A stretch of DNA of 64,000 nt from JAHRAW01 sp963693025. Lineage in GTDB: Bacteria > Pseudomonadota > Gammaproteobacteria > Arenicellales > Poriferihabitantaceae. The stretch lies in NCBI GenBank assembly GCA_963693025.1, contig OY843749.1, positions 186,001 through 250,000 of the forward strand. The letters are read 5' to 3'. The notes below the pieces were generated by a model that worked only from the letters and a program-made list of their open reading frames with translations, was not told the DNA's origin and ran no database searches. Both the position numbers and the translations under genes were made by a program. This document shows positions 52,232 to 60,455 of this stretch, one piece after another. How positions within the stretch are numbered: the stretch's first letter is position 1; each line of letters opens with the position of its first letter.

Positions 52232-53914
52232 CTAAAGCCCAAAATAGTCCGCTATTGCATCGAGTTTTTCTGTAACTTCCGGGTGAATCTCTTCAATAAG
52301 CATGCTCTCCGCGATTTGGTAATATTCCATTTTTCCTATGTCCATCATCGCCGACGAAAACACTTTATCTAGAATATGCTCACTCGCCTTCGTTGTTTGC
52401 ATATAATCATGTTCGCCTGCCGGATTATTTATTACGGCGGGAGGCAATATCTGCTCTAACATACTGAGCGCTGATGATACAAAAAGTGGGCCCACCTTTT
52501 TCTCATTCATAAAACGCTCCAGTACGTCGCGATCAATGAGATAATTTTCAATCTCATAGCGTCGCCAATAAAGCACATTCAGATGTTTCGCGCGCAGTTC
52601 GTGTTCCGGAACATTTTTATTGTCGCTATCCAAAAGCAACACTCCGCGCACGCGCGAGTTTACTGCACGTAGCGCAAAAAAATGGTCTTTGGCGTTTTTG
52701 ATATTGCCTCTTCCTTTGATTGGATGACAATATGGAGTGGCAAACCATTCTACCAACCGATGATTTAATTTTTTTGCCCAGGTACGAAGAATGCTGAAAT
52801 CACTATCGCCTTCAACATATAAAATGGTGCCTTGCTCAGCAAGCGAAATGTCTTTTGAGTTTAAACGCTTCAGTGCTTCTCTAACCCCACTTCGTTCTGT
52901 GTCGTGAACCAACTGGTGTGGTTTTTCACCGTAAAAAGAGATTATTTTCGACGGGTCGGTATTGTCTATAACAACCTCCGAGTGAGTAGCCACAATGAGT
53001 TGGCAATTTCGTTTTGACGCGATGGTGCGCAAATGATCATAAATCTGCTTTTGTAAAATCATGTGCATGTGAGCATCCGGCTCATCGATGAGCAAAACGG
53101 TTGACGGTCGAGCGTAAAAGAATGCCAGCAGAAGTAAAGTTTGCAGAAATCCGCTACCGGCGTTGGCAATTTCCAGCCGGGGATACCCTCCATGGCCGCG
53201 GTTTTTTGGTATCCCTGGGAGGTATTCGCATAAAATAAAAGGGCGTCCTTCATATTGCGGCTCAAGAATGCGATAACCAAATATTTCTTCGACATCGGAA
53301 GACAGATCCTTCCATGCATTTTCTTTTTGACAGGTCTCTGCCAACAAATTTCTAATGATGTCCCCTGGTTTGCCCTGGCCAATTAACCACTCTTGATATT
53401 CGGGCGTGTGAACTTTTTCCTCTATTTCAATACCTGAGAAAGAAGGAATATAAACCACTTTGCTTATTTCATCGGGCAATGTGTTCGGATCGCTGGGTTT
53501 TGCATGAATCAATTCAGAGTTTGCATAGTGGAACTCCATGGTATACGTCCATGGCTTCTCCTCCGTGCTCTTGCCTTCCAGAGTAATTGTCATAATTCGG
53601 GGAGTGGCCGCCCCCCTTCCCCCACCCTCTTCTTTTTTTCGTCCGGTCTGGGTGTCCGTCCACAACAACTTAAATGCTTGAACTGGAACAGAAAGAAATT
53701 CCTTGCGAGTTAATGGAACACCTGTTCTTTTCTTAGCGGAAGATGCGCCTTTTTTCTTCTGCCACTCTCGGAAAGCAAAGTGCCATGTTGCGATCGCTTG
53801 CAGAAGGGTTGTTTTGCCAGCATTATTTTGCCCGGCCAAAACCACGGTATCTTTCAAGTCGAAAGAGTTTTTTTCAAAACGCTTGAAGTATTTAAGTGTG
53901 ACTTTTTCAATCAT
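52232..53914 (-). CDS. OLD-family ATPase with TOPRIM-like nuclease domain
   Basis: 560 residues. Walker A is LAGQNNAGKTTLLQA (Lys34); the ABC-type signature region is NAGSGFLQTLLLLAFF; Walker B is VLLIDEPDAHMH (Asp277, Glu278), and the switch His311 lies in ATHSEVV. From about residue 362 a TOPRIM-like domain has ILYVEGDSD (Glu368) and GVLLLDSDN (Asp429, Asp431), followed by RRYEIENYLID. The layout is that of OLD nucleases and of defence ATPases such as GajA. Middle gene of a tight trio, 18 bp after the small GIY-YIG-like gene. Markedly AT-richer than the core genome, suggesting transfer. Confidence 0.87.
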   Translation of the reverse strand: MIEKVTLKYFKRFEKNSFDLKDTVVLAGQNNAGKTTLLQAIATWHFAFREWQKKKGASSAKKRTGVPLTRKEFLSVPVQAFKLLWTDTQTGRKKEEGGGRGAATPRIMTITLEGKSTEEKPWTYTMEFHYANSELIHAKPSDPNTLPDEISKVVYIPSFSGIEIEEKVHTPEYQEWLIGQGKPGDIIRNLLAETCQKENAWKDLSSDVEEIFGYRILEPQYEGRPFILCEYLPGIPKNRGHGGYPRLEIANAGSGFLQTLLLLAFFYARPSTVLLIDEPDAHMHMILQKQIYDHLRTIASKRNCQLIVATHSEVVIDNTDPSKIISFYGEKPHQLVHDTERSGVREALKRLNSKDISLAEQGTILYVEGDSDFSILRTWAKKLNHRLVEWFATPYCHPIKGRGNIKNAKDHFFALRAVNSRVRGVLLLDSDNKNVPEHELRAKHLNVLYWRRYEIENYLIDRDVLERFMNEKKVGPLFVSSALSMLEQILPPAVINNPAGEHDYMQTTKASEHILDKVFSSAMMDIGKMEYYQIAESMLIEEIHPEVTEKLDAIADYFGL

Positions 53915-53932
53915 TTAGAAATTCCGACTGCA

Positions 53933-54169
53933 TCAATATCCGTTATGCTCAAAATAATAAACATGCCAGGTGGCGATTTCTTGCCCATCGCCACCGGGGT
54001 GAGATTCGCATGCCCAAGCATTCGCAAGCATAGTCTCACGAGCTTGGGCTTGAGATTTCGAGTAATGAGTTTCAACAACCTGCCAATTCCGGAAACTCCC
54101 CGGATATTTATTTTCCCAATACACCCTTCTGTTTATCAGGTCAGTGGTAATTCCGACTCTACATGTCAT
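53933..54169 (-). CDS. Small GIY-YIG-like protein (78 aa), first gene of the defence-like trio
   Basis: 78 residues starting MTCRVGITTDLINRRVYWENK, which resembles the second strand and helix of a GIY-YIG nuclease (xxRVGIT..p..R...W). A later E-T-M-L-A-N-A-W-A-C-E-S-H-P-G-G may hold the metal-binding glutamate. The N-terminal GIY strand itself is missing or reduced, so nuclease activity is uncertain. It lies 18 bp upstream of the OLD-type gene on the same strand. Small size lowers confidence, but composition and spacing match the neighbour. Confidence 0.55.
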   Translation of the reverse strand: MTCRVGITTDLINRRVYWENKYPGSFRNWQVVETHYSKSQAQARETMLANAWACESHPGGDGQEIATWHVYYFEHNGY

Positions 54170-54308
54170 TGCTGTATTGCCTCATCAGGTTTAAGAGTTT
54201 CACCAACCCCCAAAATCCGCAAACTCTCAACCCCCCGATCACCCACAACCCTAACCGCCCACCGCCAATGCTTGCTTGGCTTGCGTGTCTGGTTTTTGCC
54301 GTTGTTGT

Positions 54309-54518
54309 CTGGGCGAAGGCGGTTTTTGGCATTTCTATTCGCTGGTCGGGGCGGTGGTGTTTGGGGCGATGACTGTCTATGCGGTAGTGTAACCGAAAAC
54401 TGAGGGTTTGATGAGGGTGGCAGTTTAGCATCCGCACCACTGCCTGCGCGCCTTCCGCAACAACAGGCTCGGCGCGATGGTGTTCTGCGGGTTGGTGCTG
54501 GGGTTGGTGAAGGGTTGA
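54309..54518 (+). pseudogene. Decayed 3' end of a UbiA-like prenyltransferase gene (copy A)
   Basis: One reading frame gives L-G-E-G-G-F-W-H-F then YSLVGAVVFGAMTVYAVV, a stop (54390), 11 codons, another stop (54426), then CLRAFRNNRLGAMVFCGLVLGLVKG and a final stop. The last piece resembles the C-terminal helix of 4-hydroxybenzoate prenyltransferase (C-F-x-A-F-x-N-N-x-x-V-G), and the first a preceding membrane helix. No upstream part of the gene is present. The ~75 bp at 54335-54411 recur at 60398-60476. The UbiA match is from memory and is tentative. Confidence 0.45.
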
Positions 54519-54573
54519 TAAGTCGGCGAATGTTTCGCCACCGCCGGCGGTATTGGCGGAATAAGCAAAATTC

Positions 54574-54648
54574 CCCGTCATTCGAGCGTTAGTGCCTGTT
54601 GTCGCGTAGCGACTTACGGGCGCTTGCGACTCAGGAATCTCCCGCAAT
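54574..54648 (-). repeat. Truncated dispersed repeat, reverse orientation (R10)
   Basis: CCGTCATTCGAGCGTTAGTG, then GTCGCGTAGCGAC hairpin, GGGCGCTTGCGACTCAGGAATCTCCC in part (GCTTGCGACTC, AGGAATCTCCC). It is a diverged partial copy lying between the UbiA-like relic and the AT-rich genes. The 54,519-54,864 space holds nothing else that I can support except a stretch near 54,676 that resembles 60,500. Confidence 0.6.
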
Positions 54649-54864
54649 CTGACGCTGAATTCGTTGCGCTTGCCAGCCGTTTTTCCCACCATCATCACCA
54701 CGATTACCGTCGCTATCGCCCGGCAGAGAATGTTGACATCGACGGGAGTTATGCTTTAATCGTGCTTGTTTCAATTTACACAGATTGCCGAGGGCGAATA
54801 AGCAAGTCTTCATTCTATCTGCGGAATATTGTTTTTACTTGAAATAACCAGAGAATTTTTAATA

Positions 54865-55515
54865 ATGACTACAATTACTGCAATTAATCATTATGTTTCA
54901 ATGCGATTAAGCAAGAGAATTGCGTGGCTTTTTTTGCTGTTGATAATATCGGCAGAAGCAAAACCACAAAATGTTATGACGGTTGAACAAGCGAAGAACA
55001 GGCAAATAATTGACTTGTACGACATTAGAGGAACAGGGGGTTCTACGGGAACAGTAATAGAAGCGGTGTTGCGTAACTTGACGAACAAGGATATCCGAAT
55101 TTCTACCAACATTAACCGAGGTTTATTTTTACGCAACAGTGGAAAGGGGCAAAATATGATTGCCACACAGATTTACCGTGCGTCTGGGGAGTATTTCGTG
55201 AGTGGCGAGCAAAAATTTAGCATGGTGGAGCCATTCGAAAAGATGAAAGTTCTTCTGTTTGCATATTGTGCTGATTTTGAAAAAGATAATCCAACACCAC
55301 AGGAAAAATTTACTATAAAATCTTTTCCGCAGAGATATAGTGATATAGTGGATAAAATATCTCGATATAGTGAAAAGAACCCAAAAGACGATGGCATTGT
55401 TAGATCTGGGCAAGTGGCATTATGGATGTCGCAAGGGCATTCGTTGCAAGAAATTCAGGGAAAGTTTGAGGTTTCGGATGCCGATGCAGAATTAGCATAT
55501 AAATTATTGCAGTAA
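54865..55515 (+). CDS. Unrecognised exported protein, AT-rich gene
   Basis: 216 residues from ATG 54865; the ATG at 54901 (MRLSKRIAWLFLLLIISAEA) would give a cleaner signal peptide and 204 residues. The N-terminus has a positively charged start and a hydrophobic core, so export is likely. The mature part begins KPQNVMTVEQAKNRQ, contains V-I-E-A-V-L-R-N-L-T-N-K-D-I-R, and ends with a helical segment S-G-Q-V-A-L-W-M-S-Q-G-H-S-L-Q-E-I that I cannot assign to a family. About 39% GC by impression, much lower than the core genome. The next gene starts 22 bp downstream. Confidence 0.6.
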   Translation: MTTITAINHYVSMRLSKRIAWLFLLLIISAEAKPQNVMTVEQAKNRQIIDLYDIRGTGGSTGTVIEAVLRNLTNKDIRISTNINRGLFLRNSGKGQNMIATQIYRASGEYFVSGEQKFSMVEPFEKMKVLLFAYCADFEKDNPTPQEKFTIKSFPQRYSDIVDKISRYSEKNPKDDGIVRSGQVALWMSQGHSLQEIQGKFEVSDADAELAYKLLQ

Positions 55516-55537
55516 CTTATTAGATAAAAAAATTACA

Positions 55538-56431
55538 ATGAAACGAATAGATGTTAACAAATTAAAAAGCATGCTGAGCGAACTTTCTGATTCTGAAATT
55601 GAACGTCGCAATAAAAGAGAGATTGAAAGGTCGCACGCCATAAGCAATGAATTTAAATGTTTCTATAATCGAAATATATGTTATACGTGCAAGAATAGTT
55701 TTGACACATTTAACATAGAAGAACCATGCATACACTGGTTACTGGGGATTCCACCATTTAAAGCAAAACATTTTCCCAAAATATATGGAAAATTTAATTA
55801 CGGAAGCATATCTTCGTTTCTTAGATTGGTTGCAAATCAAGAGCACTTTCAAGGAAATATTAATGACATGTCTTCCGAGCAAGACAGTGAAAAAGTATTT
55901 CAGGCAACTATTGTATGGAAAAATATTGAATGGAGTTTTGACTGCTCAAAATCCGACTACACCGGACATGGTGGAAAATCTCTTGCTAAATTTCCACATT
56001 ATCATTTCCAAATGAGGATTGATAGGAAACGATTTATTGATTTCAATCAACACCATCTACCGTTCTCGGAAAGTGACCTTTTTGTTCTAGACTTATACCA
56101 AAAAGATCAGGATTTATTCACTTACACGCACGGGGTAGGTGGGGCGGGAATGCAAGATCTACTTGACATAGCACCTGAGCTGATTGTCAAAAATTCGAAT
56201 TTGTCTAAAAATCCAGAAACAGCGCCTATCAGAATGAGAACCTTTGCGAAGTCCAACGATGGGCCAATCGATACAGACGCTGTCCGGAGTGCTACCGAAG
56301 AAAGTCGCAGAACCGGGATGCCGGTGGCAAATTTGTTGCCTAAATACATCGGCAATACTGCAACTGTCAAAACAATAATTTCGCCCGCTGATTCGATTCC
56401 TGATATAGCAAAGAGAAAAAGAAGAAAATGA
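55538..56431 (+). CDS. Unrecognised protein with Cys/His cluster, AT-rich gene
   Basis: 297 residues, no signal peptide or membrane helix. Residues ~41-68 hold four cysteines and a histidine (K-C-F-Y-N-R-N-I-C-Y-T-C-K-N then E-P-C-I-H-W) that could bind zinc. Near residue 150 is F-P-H-Y-H-F-Q-M-R-I-D, followed by FIDFNQHHLPFSESDLF, rich in His and aromatic residues and possibly a second metal or catalytic site. The C-terminus is basic (KRKRRK). It follows the exported-protein gene by 22 bp and shares its AT-rich composition, so the two probably arrived together. Function unknown. Confidence 0.6.
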   Translation: MKRIDVNKLKSMLSELSDSEIERRNKREIERSHAISNEFKCFYNRNICYTCKNSFDTFNIEEPCIHWLLGIPPFKAKHFPKIYGKFNYGSISSFLRLVANQEHFQGNINDMSSEQDSEKVFQATIVWKNIEWSFDCSKSDYTGHGGKSLAKFPHYHFQMRIDRKRFIDFNQHHLPFSESDLFVLDLYQKDQDLFTYTHGVGGAGMQDLLDIAPELIVKNSNLSKNPETAPIRMRTFAKSNDGPIDTDAVRSATEESRRTGMPVANLLPKYIGNTATVKTIISPADSIPDIAKRKRRK

Positions 56432-56442
56432 ATTAAGGAATC

Positions 56443-56706
56443 TCAAAACAGCCAATTTTTAGATTTAGCGTATAGAGCAAGAAAGAAATCACCCGCACAG
56501 AAAATATCGAAACCCTCGCCATTAAGCGCATAACCCTGTTTGCGTTCCTCTCTCCATGCAATTCAATCAGCGGATTTAAGGGCATCTTGCCTACTGGCGC
56601 ACCACCACTCCCCCTCGGCATTTTGCAGTGTTTTAGCCAGAATCCATACAGGATACTAAAATCGACCACTCCCAAGAGCATTCTGGTTGCCGACTGTGGA
56701 TAACAT
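56443..56706 (-). pseudogene. Small decayed gene, phage Icd/Ash-like, two in-frame stops
   Basis: In one minus-strand frame: M-L-S-T-V-G-N-Q-N-A, stop, YPVWILAKTLQNAEGEWWC, R-Q-D-A-L-K-S-A-D, stop, IAWREERKQGYALNGEGF, D-I-F-C-A-G-D-F-F-L-A-L-Y and K-S-K-N-W-L-F. The continuous pattern on both sides of the stops indicates a coding relic of ~88 codons. The I-A-W-R-E-E-R-K and S-K-N-W-L-F motifs recall short prophage proteins annotated as Icd-like or Ash; that match is from memory and weak. It converges on the AT-rich gene pair. Confidence 0.4.
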
Positions 56707-56812
56707 GATTACGGCATACCAGTAGCAATGATGGCGGGCAATGCCAGACTGCCAAAGATATTGGACTTGTACAAGGGATTGACAACGGCGGCAAGGACGG
56801 GTTTAATCCCGC

Positions 56813-56939
56813 TTGCCACTATTGAAGGAAACCCGTTTTAGCTGGGTTACCTGTTAAATACCATAGCCATAGAACCCGGCGGATTGATCCCCGCCGTGCG
56901 AATAGGCAGGGCTTTCATTGTTTCCTTTGATAGTGGCAA
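56813..56939. repeat. 20-bp inverted repeat enclosing an ~87-bp unit
   Basis: TTGCCACTATTGAAGGAAAC (56813-56832) and GTTTCCTTTGATAGTGGCAA (56920-56939) are inverted copies with two mismatches. The enclosed unit has ACCCGTTTTAGCTGGGTTA and CCCGGCGGATTG..CCGCCG-type short stems. It could be a tiny transposon-like element, a folded RNA, or part of the decayed phage-like segment next to it. No gene is seen in 56,707-56,990. Confidence 0.6.
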
Positions 56940-56942
56940 CGG

Positions 56943-56962
56943 CCCGGCGCCGTTGCGCCGGG
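56943..56962 (+). promoter_or_regulatory. GC hairpin in the leader of the subtilase gene
   Basis: CCCGGCGC, loop CGTT, GCGCCGGG: an 8-bp perfect stem ending 28 bp before the ATG. It is followed by ATGGTTTTG, not a clean T-run, and then by GGAGGAATC, a strong ribosome-binding site for the subtilase gene. Confidence 0.5.
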
Positions 56963-56990
56963 ATGGTTTTGCCCATCACTCGGAGGAATC

Positions 56991-58417
56991 ATGCCCGCAA
57001 CCACACCAACGGTTTGGCGGTGCGCCGCCATTTTTTTCATGGCACTCGCCTTGACCGCCTGCGCCGGCACGCCACAGCAAAGAGCGCATCAACAAATAGA
57101 ATGGCTCATCGTGGCCGCCGCGGCGGCTGGCGCCGTTTTGAGTAGCGATAGTAGCAGTAGTAGTAGTAGCGGTGGCACAGTGTCGGTCATTGCGCCCAAC
57201 ATCGCTCGCGCGCCGACCTATACGCCGGACAGCACGCATTCGGCTTATCGACGCGGCAACACCGACACTTTTTACATGGCCGGTTGCACCGGATCGTGTT
57301 ATCGCAATGTTGCTAGCGGCGACTTGGCGAATGTGTTGGAATCACTGGGGTCGGTCTATCCCGAAGGCGTCCCCTTCTTGCATCGTCGCATCCAAAGCCA
57401 GCCACTTGTAGCAAGAGTCCGAGTGCCGGAGCCGCCACGGGATGTACGGCAAGCATGGCGAGACGGTTGGACCGGACAGGGCGTGAACATGCTCATCGTT
57501 GATGCGTTCGGCGCACGGGGGAGCACTATCGGGCTCAACGACATGAACGACAGACACGGCTACGCGGTGTACATGTCGGCGCTCGAAGTCGCCCCGCGCG
57601 CCACCCACTACGGCTCGAATCCGGCACCGACACCTTGCGCTATGGCGTCGGCGGTGTGCGCGATGCCAACGGCGTGCGTGTCGACTACGACTCCCCACGG
57701 TTCCATGTCGTCAACCTCAGTTTTGGCAACATCAACCCGTCATCAACCGGCGGTGCGCCCACCCAGGCAGAAATCAACGCCGCGACCGCCCAGCCATATT
57801 TCCGCGATTTACTCGGCCACCGACCTGACACCGACGATGCGGTCATCACCAAAGCCGCCGGCAACGACGGCATTGATGCCGGACGCCGCGCTGGCAATGC
57901 GGCGCTCGCCACCCACCGAAGCACCTCCCCCCGCGTGCTGATTGTCGGCGCGTTAGATGGTTATGCGCGCACCAGCAACCCACAGATGCAACCCAATGTG
58001 CGCACCGATGCCAACATCGCCGATTACAGCGACTTCGCTGGTAGCAACGAGCACATCCAGCGCCGCTTCCTGGTCGAATACGGCGGCACGCCATATGGCG
58101 AGTTTTCGGGTCTGTGCGACTACCCCGAACCGCCCTGCCGCAACCCGCAAACTATTGCCGAGGACGACCCTCTTGAGGTTCAAGGCACCTCTTTCGCCGC
58201 CCCCCGTGTAGCCGGCTTCGCCGCCCTAGTGCGCCATAAATTCCCCAGCCTGAGCGGCGCACACACCGCCAACATCCTGCTGGAGACCGCCACCACTCAA
58301 GGGCTTGCTTGCCACACCGGCACCGCGCGAAAATCATCCGCATGCGCACGCAACGTCTATGGCCAGGGGCGGGTCGATATCGGCGCGGCGCTGGCGCCCA
58401 TCGGGTCACTGCGATGA
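56991..58417 (+). pseudogene. Lipoprotein subtilisin-like (S8) protease, interrupted by a frameshift
   Basis: The first frame gives a signal peptide with lipobox L-T-A-C (Cys24), a poly-Ser stretch (about 51-60), catalytic Asp171 in MLIVDAFG and His189 in DRHGYAVYMSALEVAP. Near 57,612 the similarity passes to the +2 frame: a segment L-E-S-G-T-D-T-L-R-Y-G-V-G-G continues to the oxyanion Asn in KAAGNDG and the catalytic Ser in QGTSFAAPRVAGFAAL. One missing base (TACGG-CTCGAA) restores a single ~475-residue protein with a full triad. It may be a true mutation, a sequencing error or, less likely, programmed. The stop overlaps the next gene's ATG. Confidence 0.8.
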
Positions 58418-59025
58418 AACGGCTCGCATTAGCGCTGGCACTCAGCGCCATCCCCCTCCCCGCCACCGCAACCGATGACTGGCAACAGGTGGCAACCTAC
58501 GCGCTGGCATCCAAGCAGATGAGCGTGAAGGTGGCGTGGCCGTGGTTGGACACGCTGGATTGGAGCGCCGACCCGGACACCATTCGCCATGCCGATGGCA
58601 GCGCGCTGATGCGCCGACCGGGGGTGGTGGCATCAGCATACGACCGCTCGGTGCGCCACGACTTGTCGCGCTTCTACCGCCAGGACAAGCCGCGCCTTCG
58701 CTTCAAGATGCGCTATGCCGGACGGCGCAGCGGCGAGGTGATTTCGTTCGGCATTGACACCGGCTATGCGGCGGAGAAAATCCGCGTGCGCCCGGCGCTG
58801 TTCCTCGGCTATGCGCGCGCCATTGAAGTGCGAAAGAACTTTTACTTGACCGCCGGAATAAGCGGCTATCTCGGCGGACGGGTGTCGGAAGAAGCGTGTT
58901 TTGACGCGTATGACCGCGCCTATTACTGCCCCACGCTGACCGCATGGAGCGACTACCGCCGCCCCAAACACCGCGCCGCTGTGCATGGGAGTTTGGTGTT
59001 TACGCGGGTATTTGGGGGCAGATGA
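58414..59025 (+). CDS. Small exported, possibly beta-barrel protein coupled to the subtilase
   Basis: 203 residues from ATG 58414, overlapping the subtilase stop (ATGA). Signal peptide MKRLALALALSAIPLPATA, then a mature protein with alternating hydrophobic and polar residues (RLRFKMRYAGRRSGEVISFG, FYLTAGISGYLGGRV) and a C-terminal G-S-L-V-F-T-R-V-F ending, which suggests a small outer-membrane or periplasmic beta-structure. It has two cysteine residues near the end (EACFDAYDRAYYC). The coupling suggests a function with the protease, for example as inhibitor, chaperone or anchor; this is inference. Confidence 0.7.
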   Translation: MKRLALALALSAIPLPATATDDWQQVATYALASKQMSVKVAWPWLDTLDWSADPDTIRHADGSALMRRPGVVASAYDRSVRHDLSRFYRQDKPRLRFKMRYAGRRSGEVISFGIDTGYAAEKIRVRPALFLGYARAIEVRKNFYLTAGISGYLGGRVSEEACFDAYDRAYYCPTLTAWSDYRRPKHRAAVHGSLVFTRVFGGR

Positions 59026-59042
59026 TCGAGCTAAAGTAGGCA

Positions 59043-59135
59043 TTGCCGTTGACGGTGCTGGCTGCGCTCAGCGGATGCAATGCCGTCCAGATGCCAGCCG
59101 CCGACGAGCTCATCAATTTACAGGACGAAGTTTGA
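59043..59135 (+). CDS. Very short lipoprotein-like reading frame (30 aa), doubtful
   Basis: From TTG 59043 the frame reads L-P-L-T-V-L-A-A-L-S-G-C-N-A-V-Q and ends after D-E-L-I-N-L-Q-D-E-V. A hydrophobic stretch followed by L-S-G-C looks like a lipobox, but no basic N-terminus or ATG precedes it (a TAG lies two codons upstream). It overlaps the end of the convergent ankyrin gene. It may be a relic of a small lipoprotein, or chance. Confidence 0.25.
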   Translation: MPLTVLAALSGCNAVQMPAADELINLQDEV

Positions 59136-59918
59136 ATTTTTCTTTCGCCCAACGTCCGATGGCGTATCACCGTTATGGTCAGTCGCGCAAGTATCTGCCC
59201 CATTTTCAACTAACCAATTTCTCGATTTTGCGGCTTGCCTGAATACTGCTAGATGCAGAGGTGTCCACCTATCGTTGTTGGTCGCATTCACACTCATTCC
59301 TTTTTCAACCAACAACGTTAAAATTTTTGGAGAATCTCCCCATGCGGCTTCGTGCAATATCGTATTTCCGTTTCCGTCAATTGCGTTTACATCAGCATTC
59401 GCCTCAATCAACATAATCGCGACTTCAACGTTGCCGCGAACCGCAGCTTCATGTAAAGGTGTCCACTTGACCTGATCGGTTTTCATATTCACATCAGCAC
59501 CTTCCTCAATCAAGAACTTCGCCATTTTGTGGTCATGGTTTGATGCCGCACAAAACAATGGCGATTTCCCTTCGTTGTTTTTTATATTCACATCTACGCC
59601 ATCAAGAATTAACAATTCTGCTACATTAATGGCGGTGTCGTTATCCACGGAAATGCAGAATGCCGCTACATGCAATGGTGTTCCTCGCTTACTAATCATA
59701 TTTACATCGGCTCCATTGTGCATCAATAAAGCCGCTACGCTTACGGAATTTCTTGATGCCGCGCTATGCAACGGGGTTTCTCGATTTTCATTTAACGCAT
59801 TTACATCTGCGCCTTGCGCTATCAGCAACTTTGCTTTTTCTTGGTCGTTTGACAATGCTGCATGGTGTAGTGGTGTGTTACCATATTCATCTATCACATT
59901 TACATTCATGTTTTTCAC
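59118..59918 (-). CDS. Ankyrin-repeat protein, short paralog (Ank1)
   Basis: 266 residues composed of about eight ankyrin repeats with the G-x-T-P-L-H-x-A-A consensus (GNTPLHHAAL, RETPLHSAAS, RGTPLHVAAF, KSPLFCAAS, KWTPLHEAAV, GNTILHEAAW, RWTPLHLAVF). No signal peptide or other domain. Ankyrin repeats bind proteins; partner unknown. It aligns repeat for repeat with residues ~555-790 of the larger ankyrin protein at 60.6-63.0 kb, so the two are paralogs. It is divergent from a truncated metB copy, as the larger one is from the intact metB. Host-directed use is only a possibility. Confidence 0.88.
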   Translation of the reverse strand: MKNMNVNVIDEYGNTPLHHAALSNDQEKAKLLIAQGADVNALNENRETPLHSAASRNSVSVAALLMHNGADVNMISKRGTPLHVAAFCISVDNDTAINVAELLILDGVDVNIKNNEGKSPLFCAASNHDHKMAKFLIEEGADVNMKTDQVKWTPLHEAAVRGNVEVAIMLIEANADVNAIDGNGNTILHEAAWGDSPKILTLLVEKGMSVNATNNDRWTPLHLAVFRQAAKSRNWLVENGADTCATDHNGDTPSDVGRKKNSNFVL

Positions 59919-59934
59919 CTCACTAGGTAATGTT

Positions 59935-60188
59935 GCGGGCTTCCGCCGCTGGCGGGATTGTCGCAGTAAATTGGTGATGGTCGGCGGCGGAAAGGCAACA
60001 CTGGGTCAGCGTGCGTTTAATCTCGCTTTGTGGCGCATTAATGCGTATGCGCCTATTTTAACTAAAAAGGACGTAAAACAAAACATGCCTTTTGTCTCCG
60101 TCGGGGATAATTAAGTATTCCCCCACCCCCTAAAATTCGCTAACATCCGCCCCTTTACATTCCCTTCCAAACACCAATGAGGCACCCC
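59935..60188. repeat. Ank1-metB' intergenic region, duplicated at 63,085-63,322
   Basis: CCGCCGCTGGCGGGATTGTC and GGTCGGCGGCGGAAAGG recur, diverged, before the intact metB (CCGCCACTGGTGGGGTTGTC, GGTCGGCGGCGGAAAGG). TTCCCCCACCCC and CACCAATGAGGCA near the metB start also recur (TTCCCCCCACCCC, CACCAACGAGGCA). The segment probably contains promoters for both divergent genes; none stands out. Confidence 0.65.
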
Positions 60189-60455
60189 ATGAAACTCGAA
60201 ACCAAATGCGTCCGCGCCGGTCAGGCTCCCGACCCTACCACCGGGGCGATTATTCCGCCTATTTATCAGACGGCGACTTATGTGTTGCCGGAGGTGGGGC
60301 GGGTCCGGGGGTTTGATTATACGCGGTCGTCCAATCCGACCCGGCAGGTGTTGGAGGAGAACTTGGCGGCGCTTGAGAGTGGCAAATACGGGGTGTGCTA
60401 TTCGCTGGTCTGGGCGATGGCGGTGGTGTTTGGAGTGGTGACTGTCTGGGGGTAG
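60189..60455 (+). pseudogene. Truncated 5' copy of cystathionine gamma-synthase (metB')
   Basis: The first 215 nt (60189-60403) differ from the intact copy at 63323 in about five positions by hand count. Then the frame runs into the UbiA-like tail sequence (C-Y-S-L-V-W-A-M-A-V-V-F-G-V-V-T-V-W-G) and stops at 60455. The product would be 88 residues, without the PLP lysine, so it is not functional as an enzyme. It marks the junction of a tandem duplication. Confidence 0.88.

Noticed and set aside
54159..54701. A 180-codon minus-strand frame and a 69-codon plus-strand frame over the UbiA-like relic
   Set aside because: Both cross repeat R10 or the decayed gene in other frames, with no family features or ribosome-binding site.
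57600..57640. Programmed ribosomal frameshift in the subtilase gene
   Set aside because: No slippery heptamer, Shine-Dalgarno-like stimulator or stable downstream pseudoknot was evident. A missing base or sequencing error explains the data more simply.
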